Part shown: piece by piece, positions 16,973 through 25,356 of the stretch
Layout of the letters: each line of letters begins with the position of its first letter
Numbering within the stretch: position 1 is the stretch's first letter
From: Corynebacterium falsenii
GTDB taxonomy: Bacteria > Actinomycetota > Actinomycetes > Mycobacteriales > Mycobacteriaceae
Length of the DNA stretch: 64,000 nucleotides
NCBI RefSeq assembly: GCF_020099275.1
Contig: NZ_CP083646.1
Location: 744,001 to 808,000 of the forward strand
Direction: 5' to 3'
Made by a program: the position numbers and the translations under genes
The notes under the pieces: generated by a model
The model's database searches: none
What the model was told of the DNA's origin: nothing
What the model saw: the letters and a program-made list of their open reading frames with translations, nothing else

Positions 16973-19246
16973 CTACAGGTTCTCGCGCGCGGTGTGCGCC
17001 GCGGAGACCAGAACCTCCAGCGAAGCCGTGGTCTCTTCCCAACCGCGGGTCTTCAGGCCGCAGTCCGGGTTGACCCACAGCAGCGACGGATCAACCGACT
17101 CCAGCGCTGCGGACAGCAGCTCGTCGACTTCCTGCTGCTTCGGCACGCGCGGGGAGTGGATGTCCCACACACCCGGGCCCACGCCCAGCTCGTAGCCCTC
17201 GTCCTTGAGAGCCGCGAGCACCTGCATGCCGTTGCGGGCAGCTTCGATGCTGGTGACGTCGGCGTTCAAATTGGACACCGTGTCGATCAGCTCGTTGAAC
17301 TCGGAGTAGCACATGTGGGTGTGGATCTGAACCTTCTTCTCCGCACCGGAGGTGGCCAGGCGGAACGATCCCACGGCCCACTCCAGGTACGCGGGCTGAT
17401 CCTCCTTGCGCAGCGGCAGGAGCTCGCGGATAGCCGGCTCGTCCACCTGAATGACGCGAGCGCCGGCGGCGATGAGGTCATCGATCTCGTCGCGCAGGGC
17501 CAGCGCCACCTGATCCGCGGTGACGCCCAACGGCTGATCGTCGCGAACGAACGACCAGGCCAACATGGTGACCGGCCCGGTGAGCATGCCCTTGACCGGC
17601 TTGTCGGTCAGATCGGCAGCGACCTTGTACCACTCCACGGTCATGGGCTTCGGGCGGGACACATCGCCGAAGATGATCGGCGGACGCACGCAGCGGGAGC
17701 CGTAGGACTGCACCCAGGCGTGCTCGGTGGACAGGTAGCCATCGAGCTGCTCAGAGAAGTACTGCACCATGTCGTTGCGCTCCGGCTCGCCGTGCACCAG
17801 CACGTCGAGACCGAGCTCCTCCTGGCGACGGATCACGTCAGCGACCTCGTCGCGCATGGCCTGCTCGTAGGCGGCAGCATCGATCTCGCCCTTGCGGAAC
17901 TTCGCGCGGGCCTGGCGGATCTCCGTGGTCTGCGGGAAGGAACCGATGGTGGTGGTCGGCAGCGGCGGCAGGTTCAGCTCGGCGGTCTGAGCCTCGCGGC
18001 GCTCGGCGATCGGGTCGCGCTCGCGGTCGGAGGGCTGCACGGCATCCTGGCGCTTGCGCACCTCAGCGTTGTGCGTGAGATCGGAGTTCTTGCGGGACTC
18101 GATGGCCTGGCGGGTATCCTCCAGCAGCTTCTCGTCCGCATCGGTGGTCTCGCCGCGCAGGGCGCGGGACAGGGCGGCGACTTCCTGGATCTTCTCGGCA
18201 CCGAAGGCCAGCCAGGTCTTCACCTCTTCGTTGAGGTGGGTTTCCGGCTCCAGGGAGTAAGGAACGTGCAGCAGGGAGCAGCTGGTGGACACGCCCACTG
18301 GGCCGCGCTCGGCCAGGGTCTGCAGGGTCTTGAGAGCGGCATCGAGGTCGGTGCGCCACACGTTGCGGCCATCGACAACGCCGGCCAGCAACAGCTCCGC
18401 GCCGGTCCAGCTCGGCAGCTCCGCGCCGCCGTAAACGAGGTCCACGCCGAAGGCAGCCACGCCGGAGCCGCTGAGCAGCTTGATGGCCTGATCGCCATCG
18501 CCGAAGTAAGTCTGCACGAGGATCTTCAGGTCAGATGCCTGAGCCAGCTTCTTGTAGCCAGCGCGGGTGCGGTCCAGGGCGTCCTGGGCGACCTCGGTGA
18601 CCAGCACGGGCTCGTCAATCTGCACCCACTCCACGCCGCGGTCGGCGATGCGGGCCAGCAGGCGGGTGTAGGCCTCGAACACGTCCTCGAGGTGGTCGAG
18701 GGCATCGGAGCCGTCGGTGGTGCGGGACAGGGACAGGAAGGTCAGCGGGCCCACCAGCACGGGGCGCACGGCCTTGCCCGCGCGGGTGACCTGGTCGCGG
18801 ATGTCCTCGAGGAATGCGGAATCATCCAGCTCCACGCGGGAGTCCTTGGACAGCTCCGGCACGATGTAGTGGTAGTTCGTGTCGAACCACTTGGTCATGG
18901 CGCTGGCCGGCAGGTCCTTCGTGCCGCGGGCGGCAGCGAAGTAGCGGTCGATGTAGCGGGGCAGGCCATCGTTCTCATGATCGTCGATGTCAGCGACTCG
19001 CTCTGGCAACAGGCCGAGCAGTGCGGTCGTATCCAGTGTGGCGTCGTAAAAAGAACGACCAGAAAAGGCGACCGAGTCCAGGCCAGCGGCCAAGACCCCA
19101 TCGGTGTAGTCGTTGACCAGGCGGGTGGCGGTGGAGGCCAGCGCACGGCCGGTGGAAGAATCCTTCCAGTAGGTTTCCAGAGCCTTCTTCAGCTCGCGGT
19201 CCGGGCCAATGCGAGGCACCCCGGCGATAGTTGCGTTGATAGACAT
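16973..19246 (-). CDS. metE: Cobalamin-independent methionine synthase
   Basis: Transfers the methyl group of 5-methyltetrahydropteroyl-triglutamate to homocysteine, the last step of methionine synthesis. 757 residues, the usual length. Two related barrels are visible. The catalytic C-terminal half has TTIGSFPQT, VHGEPERNDMVQYF, IQVDEPAIRE, the zinc-binding HTHMCYSEF and WVNPDCGLKTRGW. I chose the ATG at 19246 (MSINATIAGVPRIGPDRELKKA), matching the family start; the longer frame to 19300 contains a duplicated HASSL and is leader. An McbR-type operator lies about 95-110 bases upstream. Divergent from the ECF transporter. Confidence 0.96.
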   Translation of the reverse strand: MSINATIAGVPRIGPDRELKKALETYWKDSSTGRALASTATRLVNDYTDGVLAAGLDSVAFSGRSFYDATLDTTALLGLLPERVADIDDHENDGLPRYIDRYFAAARGTKDLPASAMTKWFDTNYHYIVPELSKDSRVELDDSAFLEDIRDQVTRAGKAVRPVLVGPLTFLSLSRTTDGSDALDHLEDVFEAYTRLLARIADRGVEWVQIDEPVLVTEVAQDALDRTRAGYKKLAQASDLKILVQTYFGDGDQAIKLLSGSGVAAFGVDLVYGGAELPSWTGAELLLAGVVDGRNVWRTDLDAALKTLQTLAERGPVGVSTSCSLLHVPYSLEPETHLNEEVKTWLAFGAEKIQEVAALSRALRGETTDADEKLLEDTRQAIESRKNSDLTHNAEVRKRQDAVQPSDRERDPIAERREAQTAELNLPPLPTTTIGSFPQTTEIRQARAKFRKGEIDAAAYEQAMRDEVADVIRRQEELGLDVLVHGEPERNDMVQYFSEQLDGYLSTEHAWVQSYGSRCVRPPIIFGDVSRPKPMTVEWYKVAADLTDKPVKGMLTGPVTMLAWSFVRDDQPLGVTADQVALALRDEIDDLIAAGARVIQVDEPAIRELLPLRKEDQPAYLEWAVGSFRLATSGAEKKVQIHTHMCYSEFNELIDTVSNLNADVTSIEAARNGMQVLAALKDEGYELGVGPGVWDIHSPRVPKQQEVDELLSAALESVDPSLLWVNPDCGLKTRGWEETTASLEVLVSAAHTARENL

Positions 19247-19267
19247 GCTGATCCTTACGTGTACTGT

Positions 19268-19297
19268 TAGGGAACTTGCGTGTAGGGAACTTGCGTG
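19268..19297. repeat. 15-base direct repeat in the metE leader
   Basis: Two exact tandem copies of TAGGGAACTTGCGTG between the metE start and its McbR operator. Probably a recent slippage duplication. It would lengthen the 5' untranslated region. Confidence 0.7.
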
Positions 19298-19340
19298 CAC
19301 CTTGTCCGGGGCTCCAGGAGGCGCGTGGTCTATTCAAGAG

Positions 19341-19356
19341 TAGACAGCTTGGTCTG
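19341..19356. promoter_or_regulatory. McbR operator of metE
   Basis: TAGACAGCTTGGTCTG matches TAGAC-N6-GTCTA in 9 of 10 positions. On the minus strand it overlaps a TTGACA -35 (19355-19360), so binding would block metE transcription. McbR is the SAH-responsive repressor of sulfur and methionine genes in C. glutamicum. The site is also 150 bases before the ECF operon and might affect it. Confidence 0.82.
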
Positions 19357-19402
19357 TCAAGTGTCGTGGGGGTAACTTGACCAATTCCCGCTGTTCGGCC
19401 AC

Positions 19403-19408
19403 TATAAA
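19403..19408 (+). promoter_or_regulatory. Possible -10 of the ECF transporter operon
   Basis: TATAAA, about 95 bases before the ATG at 19504. A TTGACC at 19377-19382 is 20 bases upstream, longer than ideal for a -35. Confidence 0.35.
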
Positions 19409-19503
19409 AGCGCACTACGAGCGCCGAGGTGACATAGGCGCCCACATCAACCTGCCCTGACGCACCTGCCCCTTACGCACCTGCCCTGACGAAGGACACC
19501 CCC

Positions 19504-20250
19504 ATGCGCCCACTGTCACCCAAAGTCACCTACACGCTGCTCGGCCTCGCCGTGGCGATCATCGTCGCCACCTGGCTCACCCTCGTGATCTGGCAGCCCA
19601 CCGACTCCAACTGGGAATCCCTGGCCGACTCCCGCAGCTCCACTATCGCCCTGATCGGGTTCACCGTGCCCGCGATCCTCGCGCTCATCGCCGTGGTGCC
19701 GCGCCTGCCCGTCCGCACGCTCACGCTTATGCCCGTGGCCCTGGCGCTCAACGTCATCCTCGGCCAGGTCGTAGGCACCATGGCGCTGCCCCTGCCGCTG
19801 TACCTGGACTCGCTCGGCACCGTGCTCGTCGGCGCTCTGGCCGGTCCGTGGGCGGGGTTGGTCACCGGCGTGCTCTCCGCGTTGGTGTGGTCCACGTTCA
19901 ACCCCACGATCATCCCCTTCGCCGCCGCCTACGCCTTCGTGGGCGTGTGCGCCGGTCTGCTGGGTAAGTGGTGGGCCGGCCCATGGTGGCGCATTGCACT
20001 GTCTGCGCTGGTCATTGGCTTCTTTACCGCGCTGATCTCCGCCCCCGTGGCGAGCTTCATCTTCGGCGGCACGGCCGGCACCGGCACGGGCCTGCTGGTG
20101 AGCTTCTATCGCTCCCTCGGCTTCGATCCGATGACCGCCGTGTTCCTCCAATCCTGGACGTCCGACCCCATCGATAAACTCATCGTCTTCTCCGTGATCT
20201 ACCTGGTTATCCGAGCGATGCCACAACGCACCCTGCGCACCTTCCGATGA
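19504..20250 (+). CDS. ECF transporter S component
   Basis: A 248-residue integral membrane protein with six or so helices. The segment NVILGQVVGTMALPLPLYLDSLGTVLVGALAGPWAGLVTGVLSALVW is the pattern of ECF substrate-binding (S) proteins. It is followed by the coupling protein gene (four-base overlap) and the ATPase gene, so it is a dedicated three-gene ECF system. The substrate is not readable. Divergence from metE across an McbR site makes methionine, a methionine precursor or a related sulfur compound a reasonable guess, but a vitamin is equally possible. Confidence 0.8.
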   Translation: MRPLSPKVTYTLLGLAVAIIVATWLTLVIWQPTDSNWESLADSRSSTIALIGFTVPAILALIAVVPRLPVRTLTLMPVALALNVILGQVVGTMALPLPLYLDSLGTVLVGALAGPWAGLVTGVLSALVWSTFNPTIIPFAAAYAFVGVCAGLLGKWWAGPWWRIALSALVIGFFTALISAPVASFIFGGTAGTGTGLLVSFYRSLGFDPMTAVFLQSWTSDPIDKLIVFSVIYLVIRAMPQRTLRTFR

Positions 20251-20912
20251 TCCAACCGCCCCGGCTTAACCCACTCACCCCGCTCACCCTTGCTGTGTGC
20301 GGGATGGTTGTCGTGCTCGTCGCGAATTCGTGGGTGGTGTCGGCGGTCATGTGGGGGTTGTGCGCCCTGGTGTGCATCGTTGTGCGCACGCCACGGCGGT
20401 CGCTGGTCACGGCCGCGGTGATCTCCCTCCCGGCGTTCATCGGCTTCGGGCTGATGTACGCGCCATTTAACGGCCTGGACGTGGCCCTGGCGCTCGGACT
20501 GCGCTTCCTCGCCGCCACGACCGTGGCGCTGGTATGCGGCAGCTTCGTGGACCTCGACGAGCTCATGCGCACCCTGCAGACGCGCCTGCCCGCCAAGCTC
20601 GTCTACATCATCGGCTCCACCGCCAGGCTGTACCCCATGGCGCGCCAGCGCCTGCGCACCATCCGCGAAGTGCGCATCAGCCGCGGCGTTCCGGTGCGTG
20701 GCTTCCGCGCCAACTGCTCGCTGGTGCTGCCCCTCGTTGTTGGTCTCGTCGACGACGCCGCCCAGCGCGCCCGCCCCCTACAACGCACGGGTATCGGAGA
20801 GCCCGGCCCGCGGACAGTGCTGCGCCCGGTGGGGGAGACTCGGCTCGATTGGGTCATCCGTATCAGCGCCGTGGTGTTCACGGCCGTGGTCGTGGCGTTG
20901 GTGGTGGCCTGA
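20247..20912 (+). CDS. ECF transporter T component
   Basis: A 221-residue membrane protein of the CbiQ/EcfT family. Four to five helices, with the coupling-helix region TARLYPMARQRLRTIREVRISRGVPVRGF holding the two Ala-Arg-type motifs that contact the ATPases in slightly degenerate form. The start overlaps the S-component stop and its TGA overlaps the ATG of the ATPase gene (TGATG), indicating one operon with coupled translation. Confidence 0.78.
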   Translation: MIQPPRLNPLTPLTLAVCGMVVVLVANSWVVSAVMWGLCALVCIVVRTPRRSLVTAAVISLPAFIGFGLMYAPFNGLDVALALGLRFLAATTVALVCGSFVDLDELMRTLQTRLPAKLVYIIGSTARLYPMARQRLRTIREVRISRGVPVRGFRANCSLVLPLVVGLVDDAAQRARPLQRTGIGEPGPRTVLRPVGETRLDWVIRISAVVFTAVVVALVVA

Positions 20913-22069
20913 TGCCCGTCGAGACGTTCATCTGGGCCCCCAGCGGCAAGGGCCTGTCCGAGCACGCCTGGGCCACGGCCGAGGCCACCGGCGCGGCGTG
21001 GGTGGGAAACAACGCGCAGTCCCACATCTCCCTGCTGCGCTCCACCGTGGCCGAGGAACTCGCCGTGCCCATGGAGCAGGCCGGCGTGCCCCGCGCCGAG
21101 ATGCAGGCGGCCGTGGAGGCGGCCCTGCGCCAGTGGAACCTGCCCGCCGACCAGGATCCCTCGTCACTGTCCACCGGGCAGACCCGCCGCGTGGCCATCG
21201 CCGCCGCGCTGCTCACCCGCCCGGACGCCCTGGTTCTCGACTGCCCCCTGGACGGCTTCGACGCCGCCGCCATCACCACCCTGCGGGAAACCCTGCGGAC
21301 ATTTCCCGGCCCCGTGACCGTGTACGATCGCCTGCGCTCGTGTCTTGCCGACGACGCCACCACCGAGCTTCGCCTCCACGACGGTGCGGGTGATGCCACC
21401 TTAGAGCCGGTCGAAGCGCCCTCCGCGCACGTGCCGGACCTTCCCCGCCACCGCCCAGGGCCGGTGATCCTGCGGGCCCAGAACATGCGTGTTGCTGATC
21501 GGGGTGAGGGTGGCGTCGGGCCAGTAAATCTGCAGGTCAACGGCGGTCAAGTGACGCACCTCGCTGGTCCCAACGGGTGTGGAAAGACCACCCTGTTTCA
21601 GGCGGCGTTGGGGCTGGTGCGGCACGAGGGGCGCCTCGATGCGCCGCGGACGCTCGGGTGGGCGCCGACAGCGATGGACGCCGCAATCAGCAAGAAAACT
21701 GCGCGCGAGGAGGTCGCGCTCGGGGCGGACGAGGAACGCGCCGCGGCGGCGCTGGAATTCGCCGGGGTTGCGGAGTGGGCCGACACGCACCCGTTGGACG
21801 TGCCGGCCTCGCCGCGACGGTTGGTGATGGTGGCGGCGGCGCTGGTGCGCGCGCCGGAACTGCTCATGCTCGACGAGCCCACCGTGGGGCTTGATGCCGT
21901 GGGGTACGGGCAGCTCGCGGACCTTATGCACCGCTACGTGGACGGCGAGTATCACCGGATGATTGGTGCTGGCGGGGCTGGCGGGGCTGGCGCGGCAGTA
22001 CTGTGGACATGCCACGACGCCGACTTCGCCCACGCCGTGAGCGATGCCGGGATCGAGTGGGGGAGCTAG
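20912..22069 (+). CDS. Fused two-domain ECF ATPase with complementary degenerate halves
   Basis: A 385-residue protein made of two ABC domains. Domain 1 (about 1-165) lacks any Walker A motif, keeps a good signature (LSTGQTRRVAIAAAL) and has LVLDCPLDGFD, where the catalytic Glu after Walker B is Cys. It has no H-loop histidine. Domain 2 (about 180-385) has Walker A GPNGCGKTT, Walker B LLMLDEPTVGLD and an H-loop CHD, but its signature is degraded (PASPRRLVMVAAAL). In an ABC sandwich, Walker A/B of domain 2 pairs with the signature of domain 1, so one of two ATP sites would be complete. The ATG at 20912 overlaps the T-component stop. Confidence 0.82.
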   Translation: MPVETFIWAPSGKGLSEHAWATAEATGAAWVGNNAQSHISLLRSTVAEELAVPMEQAGVPRAEMQAAVEAALRQWNLPADQDPSSLSTGQTRRVAIAAALLTRPDALVLDCPLDGFDAAAITTLRETLRTFPGPVTVYDRLRSCLADDATTELRLHDGAGDATLEPVEAPSAHVPDLPRHRPGPVILRAQNMRVADRGEGGVGPVNLQVNGGQVTHLAGPNGCGKTTLFQAALGLVRHEGRLDAPRTLGWAPTAMDAAISKKTAREEVALGADEERAAAALEFAGVAEWADTHPLDVPASPRRLVMVAAALVRAPELLMLDEPTVGLDAVGYGQLADLMHRYVDGEYHRMIGAGGAGGAGAAVLWTCHDADFAHAVSDAGIEWGS

Positions 22070-22080
22070 CTCGGAGGGGG

Positions 22081-22491
22081 CTAGTTGGAGATTTCCACTT
22101 CGCCGTTGTTGACGGAGACCTTCTTCGCGGGGGTCATGGGGTCGCGAGAGGGGCCCTGGACCACGTCGCCGTTATCGACGTTGAACATGGAACCGTGCTT
22201 GGGGCAGACGGCGACGGTGGTGCCGTTGACGTCCTCGATGGAGTTGATCGTGCCGCCAGCGTGGGGGCAGGCGGTGGAGAAGGCCTTGAACTCGTCCTTG
22301 GCGGGGTGGGAGACGACCCAGCCGTCGATGATCTTGGCGCCGCCCACGGGGATGTCTGCTGCGGCAGCCTTGGCGACGGTTTCCTCGCTGGCACAGGCGG
22401 CAAGGAGCGCGCCCGATGCGGTAGCGGCGGTGGCGATGCCAATGCCCTTGAGGAACGAGCGGCGGGAACAGGGGGTGAACTGCGGATTCAT
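22081..22491 (-). CDS. Rieske [2Fe-2S] Tat-exported lipoprotein
   Basis: A 136-residue protein with a Tat signal (SRRSFLKGIG) leading to a lipobox (LLAAC, Cys near residue 32), so it is predicted to be folded in the cytoplasm and anchored outside. The Rieske domain carries the ligands CPHAG and CPKHGSMF. Redox partner unknown. It is monocistronic in view of the opposite-strand neighbour on the right; the ECF operon on the left converges on it. I chose ATG 22491 because it puts the Tat motif at residue 9; the long upstream frame reads through tandem repeats and is not coding. Confidence 0.85.
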   Translation of the reverse strand: MNPQFTPCSRRSFLKGIGIATAATASGALLAACASEETVAKAAAADIPVGGAKIIDGWVVSHPAKDEFKAFSTACPHAGGTINSIEDVNGTTVAVCPKHGSMFNVDNGDVVQGPSRDPMTPAKKVSVNNGEVEISN

Positions 22492-22565
22492 GGGGAAAAT
22501 TGTCGCACTTTTCGGCGGTGGATGCAGCCAAGGTTGGGCTAACGTGGGCGCGGTGAGATGGGGAT

Positions 22566-22609
22566 GGAGGGGGATTGGAGGGGGATTGGAGGGGGATTGG
22601 AGGGGGATT
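22566..22609. repeat. Four tandem copies of an 11-base repeat
   Basis: GGAGGGGGATT repeated four times exactly, in the gap between the Rieske gene and the HNH gene, on the promoter side of the Rieske gene. A slippage-prone locus that may vary in copy number and shift promoter spacing. Confidence 0.85.
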
Positions 22610-22828
22610 GAATCGAAAAAAGATACGAAAACGCTTGACTGGCCGTCGCGGCACCGAGTAGAGTAGGAAACGAACAAAGACTTGGTGGGGGTGTTCCGCG
22701 CCAGGGGGTCGCGCGAGTGTTATTAAGACGCAGACTTAGCTCGCGAAACCAGCCACTATTCCCGGTGGGAAGGTGGCCATCTGCAATCATGAGTACTTGT
22801 TCGCGCGTGGCTTCATTGGGAGGGAACT

Positions 22829-24085
22829 GTGACCGCGCAACCGAAAAAACCATCACCCTACTATCGAATACTTGATCAAACCGACGGCCTCAGCGCCGCG
22901 ACTGTGAGTTTGAACAAACAGCAACTCGCTCTCGCTCGCATGTGCACGCCCGATCTTGGTGACTTCGTGCCCGATACGACGTCGACGCTGTCGGTGCGCA
23001 TGGGGATCACCGAGTACCAGGCCACGTGCTACTGCGACGTAGGGCTTATGCTGCAGCGCTTTCCACTAGTCGCAGAGCAGCTAGACACGGGAGCATTCAG
23101 CTGGATGCTTGTGCGCAAGATCCAGGAAGACCTGTTCGCCGTGTCAGACGAGCGCGTGGAAGACGTGGATGCCGCCGCAGCCGAGGCGTTGAAACCAAGC
23201 CGGCCGGGGCAATGCGTTCCGGCGCGCTCCACGATCCACCACAAGCTCCGTTCCATCGTGGAGGAACTGGAGAAGAAGGCCACCCCGCTCGATGATGACG
23301 AGCGCAATCTCAGCTACGACAACACCGAACCCATCACCCTCGATATCGATCGCCGCCCCGATGACTTCACGATCTTCCGCATTCAGCTTCCGAAACTTGA
23401 CGGCGTCGAGGTGGAAAAAGCCGTGCGGAATGTGGCCGTGGCCGAGGGGTGCTCGATGGGTGAGGCGTTGATGAAGCTCATCCGCAAGCAGGTGACGACC
23501 ACTGTGACCCTCAACCTGTACCGCAACGTGGCTCACGAGGGGCCCGAGCTTTTCGCCGCCGGATCGTGGCTATCCGAGATCGCCACCGACGAATGGATGG
23601 CCAAGGTCACCCACCTTGCTGCCCCCGGCTACGACCGCAACAATGGGTACCACCCCAATGACAGTGTGAGCGCTGCCGTGGAGGGTCGCGATGGCACCTG
23701 CCGCGCGCCGGGATGCGATGTGCCCGCGCACCGTTGCCAGAAAGACCACATCAAGCGCTACAACCACGACGATCCCGAATCCGGCGGTCCGACCTCCACG
23801 GCGAACCTGCATCTGTTGTGTTCCAAGCACCACCGGCAGAAGACCGCCGGGAGCTGGGACGTGGAGATGGCCCCCGATGGAACCGAGACGTGGACGAGCT
23901 TCGGCGATGGGCACACCGTCATCACCACCCCGAACGGCCCGCTGGGCCGCGAGACCTTTGGGCACCGGGCGGTGCGCAAGGCCAAAGCGGTTCGGGACCA
24001 CAATGAGATTAAGGAGAGCGAAGGTACCGAGGACACCGAGACCACACCAGAACAGGAGCCGCCAGACCACACACCACCGTTTTAG
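22829..24085 (+). CDS. DUF222 / HNH endonuclease-domain protein (13E12-type)
   Basis: A 418-residue member of the actinobacterial DUF222-HNH family. The N-terminal two thirds form the DUF222 helical domain. The HNH domain (about 290-345) reads DGTCRAPGCDVPAHRCQKDH ... NLHLLCSKHHRQKTAG, with zinc-type CxxxC and HNH residues. The tail is acidic and proline-rich. Role unknown; such genes are abundant in actinobacteria and sometimes repetitive. GTG start at 22829 with GGGAGG just upstream. A stem CGCGAG/CTCGCG lies in its leader near 22710-22744. Confidence 0.85.
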   Translation: MTAQPKKPSPYYRILDQTDGLSAATVSLNKQQLALARMCTPDLGDFVPDTTSTLSVRMGITEYQATCYCDVGLMLQRFPLVAEQLDTGAFSWMLVRKIQEDLFAVSDERVEDVDAAAAEALKPSRPGQCVPARSTIHHKLRSIVEELEKKATPLDDDERNLSYDNTEPITLDIDRRPDDFTIFRIQLPKLDGVEVEKAVRNVAVAEGCSMGEALMKLIRKQVTTTVTLNLYRNVAHEGPELFAAGSWLSEIATDEWMAKVTHLAAPGYDRNNGYHPNDSVSAAVEGRDGTCRAPGCDVPAHRCQKDHIKRYNHDDPESGGPTSTANLHLLCSKHHRQKTAGSWDVEMAPDGTETWTSFGDGHTVITTPNGPLGRETFGHRAVRKAKAVRDHNEIKESEGTEDTETTPEQEPPDHTPPF

Positions 24086-24108
24086 GTGAACCGGTAAGGT
24101 GTCTGGAT

Positions 24109-25329
24109 ATGTACACACCGGAGGCAATTGGCACACCACAGACCCCCACCGCGCTGAAAGTTCTGCTTCTCGGCTCAGGGGAGCTGGGGCGCGAGCTTGC
24201 GATCTCGCTACAACGCCTCGGCGTTGAGGTGCACGCCGCCGACCAATACTCCGGCGCGCCGGCACACACCGTGGCCACCGAGGCGCACATCCTGGATGTC
24301 AATGACGGAGACGCGGTCAAGCAGCTCATCGACGAGGTGCGCCCGGACTTTGTCGTGCCCGAAATGGAGTCCATCGCCGCGGACGTCTTCCAAGACATCG
24401 AGGACGAAGGCATCGCCACCGTGATCCCCACGGCCCTCGCCAATCGGCTGACCATGAACCGCGAAAGCATCCGCAGGGTAGCTGACGAGCAGCTCGGCCT
24501 ACCTAACAGCGCCTACCGCTTCGCCTCCTCGCCGGAAGAGCTGGCCGAAGCAACCGCTGCCATCGGTTACCCGTGCGTGGTCAAGCCCGTGATGGGCCAC
24601 TCCGGCGAGGGCCAGAGCTACGTCGCCAGCGCCGACGAACTCGACGCCGCATGGGATCACGCCGCCGCGCACGCCCACAACAATGTCCACCGGGTGATCG
24701 TCGAACAGTACATCCCCTTCGACTACGAGGTCACCCTCCTCACCGTGCGCTCCATCGACCCCGAAACCGGGCAGGAGGCAACGTGGTTCTGCGAGCCCAT
24801 CGGCCACCGGCAGGATCGCGGCGAGTACGTCGAATCGTGGCAACCGGCGTACATGTCGGCCGAGGCACTCGATAACGCGCGCAGCGTCGCCGCCCGTATC
24901 ACCAACGCGATGGGCGGGCGTGGTGTGTTCGGCGTGGAGTTGTTCGTCAAAGGCAACGACGTGTACTTCTCCGAGGTCAGCCCCCGCCCGCACGACACCG
25001 GCATGGTCACCCTCGGCACCCAGCGCTTCAGCGAATTCGACCTGCACGCCCGCGCCATCTTGGGCCTACCCATCGATACGACCCTCATTTCCCCCGGCGC
25101 TTCGACCGTCATTCATGGCGTCGAAGCCAAGGATAAGGACATCGAGTACACCGGCCTTGAAGCTGCGATGGCTGTGGAGGAGACCAACATCTATCTCTTC
25201 TCTAAGCTCAGATGCTACCCGCGGTGTCGCATGGGTGTGGCCGTCGCGACGGCGGAGAGCATCGACGAGGCCCGCGACCGAGCCAACCGCGCCGCCAGCG
25301 AAGTTCGCCTTCGCCCGGTTTCCTCCTAA
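24109..25329 (+). CDS. purT: Formate-dependent phosphoribosylglycinamide formyltransferase
   Basis: Formylates GAR with ATP and formate, a folate-independent route for the third step of purine synthesis. 406 residues with ATP-grasp architecture: N-terminal LLLGSGELGRELAISLQRLGVEV, the MNRESIRR and GYPCVVKPVMGHSGEGQS nucleotide-binding region, and FFSEVSPRPHDTG-like YFSEVSPRPHDTGMVT with Mg-binding residues. Close in length to the about 392-residue E. coli enzyme. Short gap to the HNH gene. Confidence 0.93.
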   Translation: MYTPEAIGTPQTPTALKVLLLGSGELGRELAISLQRLGVEVHAADQYSGAPAHTVATEAHILDVNDGDAVKQLIDEVRPDFVVPEMESIAADVFQDIEDEGIATVIPTALANRLTMNRESIRRVADEQLGLPNSAYRFASSPEELAEATAAIGYPCVVKPVMGHSGEGQSYVASADELDAAWDHAAAHAHNNVHRVIVEQYIPFDYEVTLLTVRSIDPETGQEATWFCEPIGHRQDRGEYVESWQPAYMSAEALDNARSVAARITNAMGGRGVFGVELFVKGNDVYFSEVSPRPHDTGMVTLGTQRFSEFDLHARAILGLPIDTTLISPGASTVIHGVEAKDKDIEYTGLEAAMAVEETNIYLFSKLRCYPRCRMGVAVATAESIDEARDRANRAASEVRLRPVSS

Positions 25330-25356
25330 AACGCCCCTGGTTCTACAATCCCAACC

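Noticed and set aside
16994..19270. 758-codon open frame antisense to metE
   Set aside because: Shadow frame of a high-GC gene; composition is Gly/Leu/Val/Ala/His-rich without domains, and metE on the other strand has full family motifs.
19247..19503. SAM or cobalamin riboswitch between metE and the ECF operon
   Set aside because: None of the conserved cores was recognised; the McbR operator explains control of metE.
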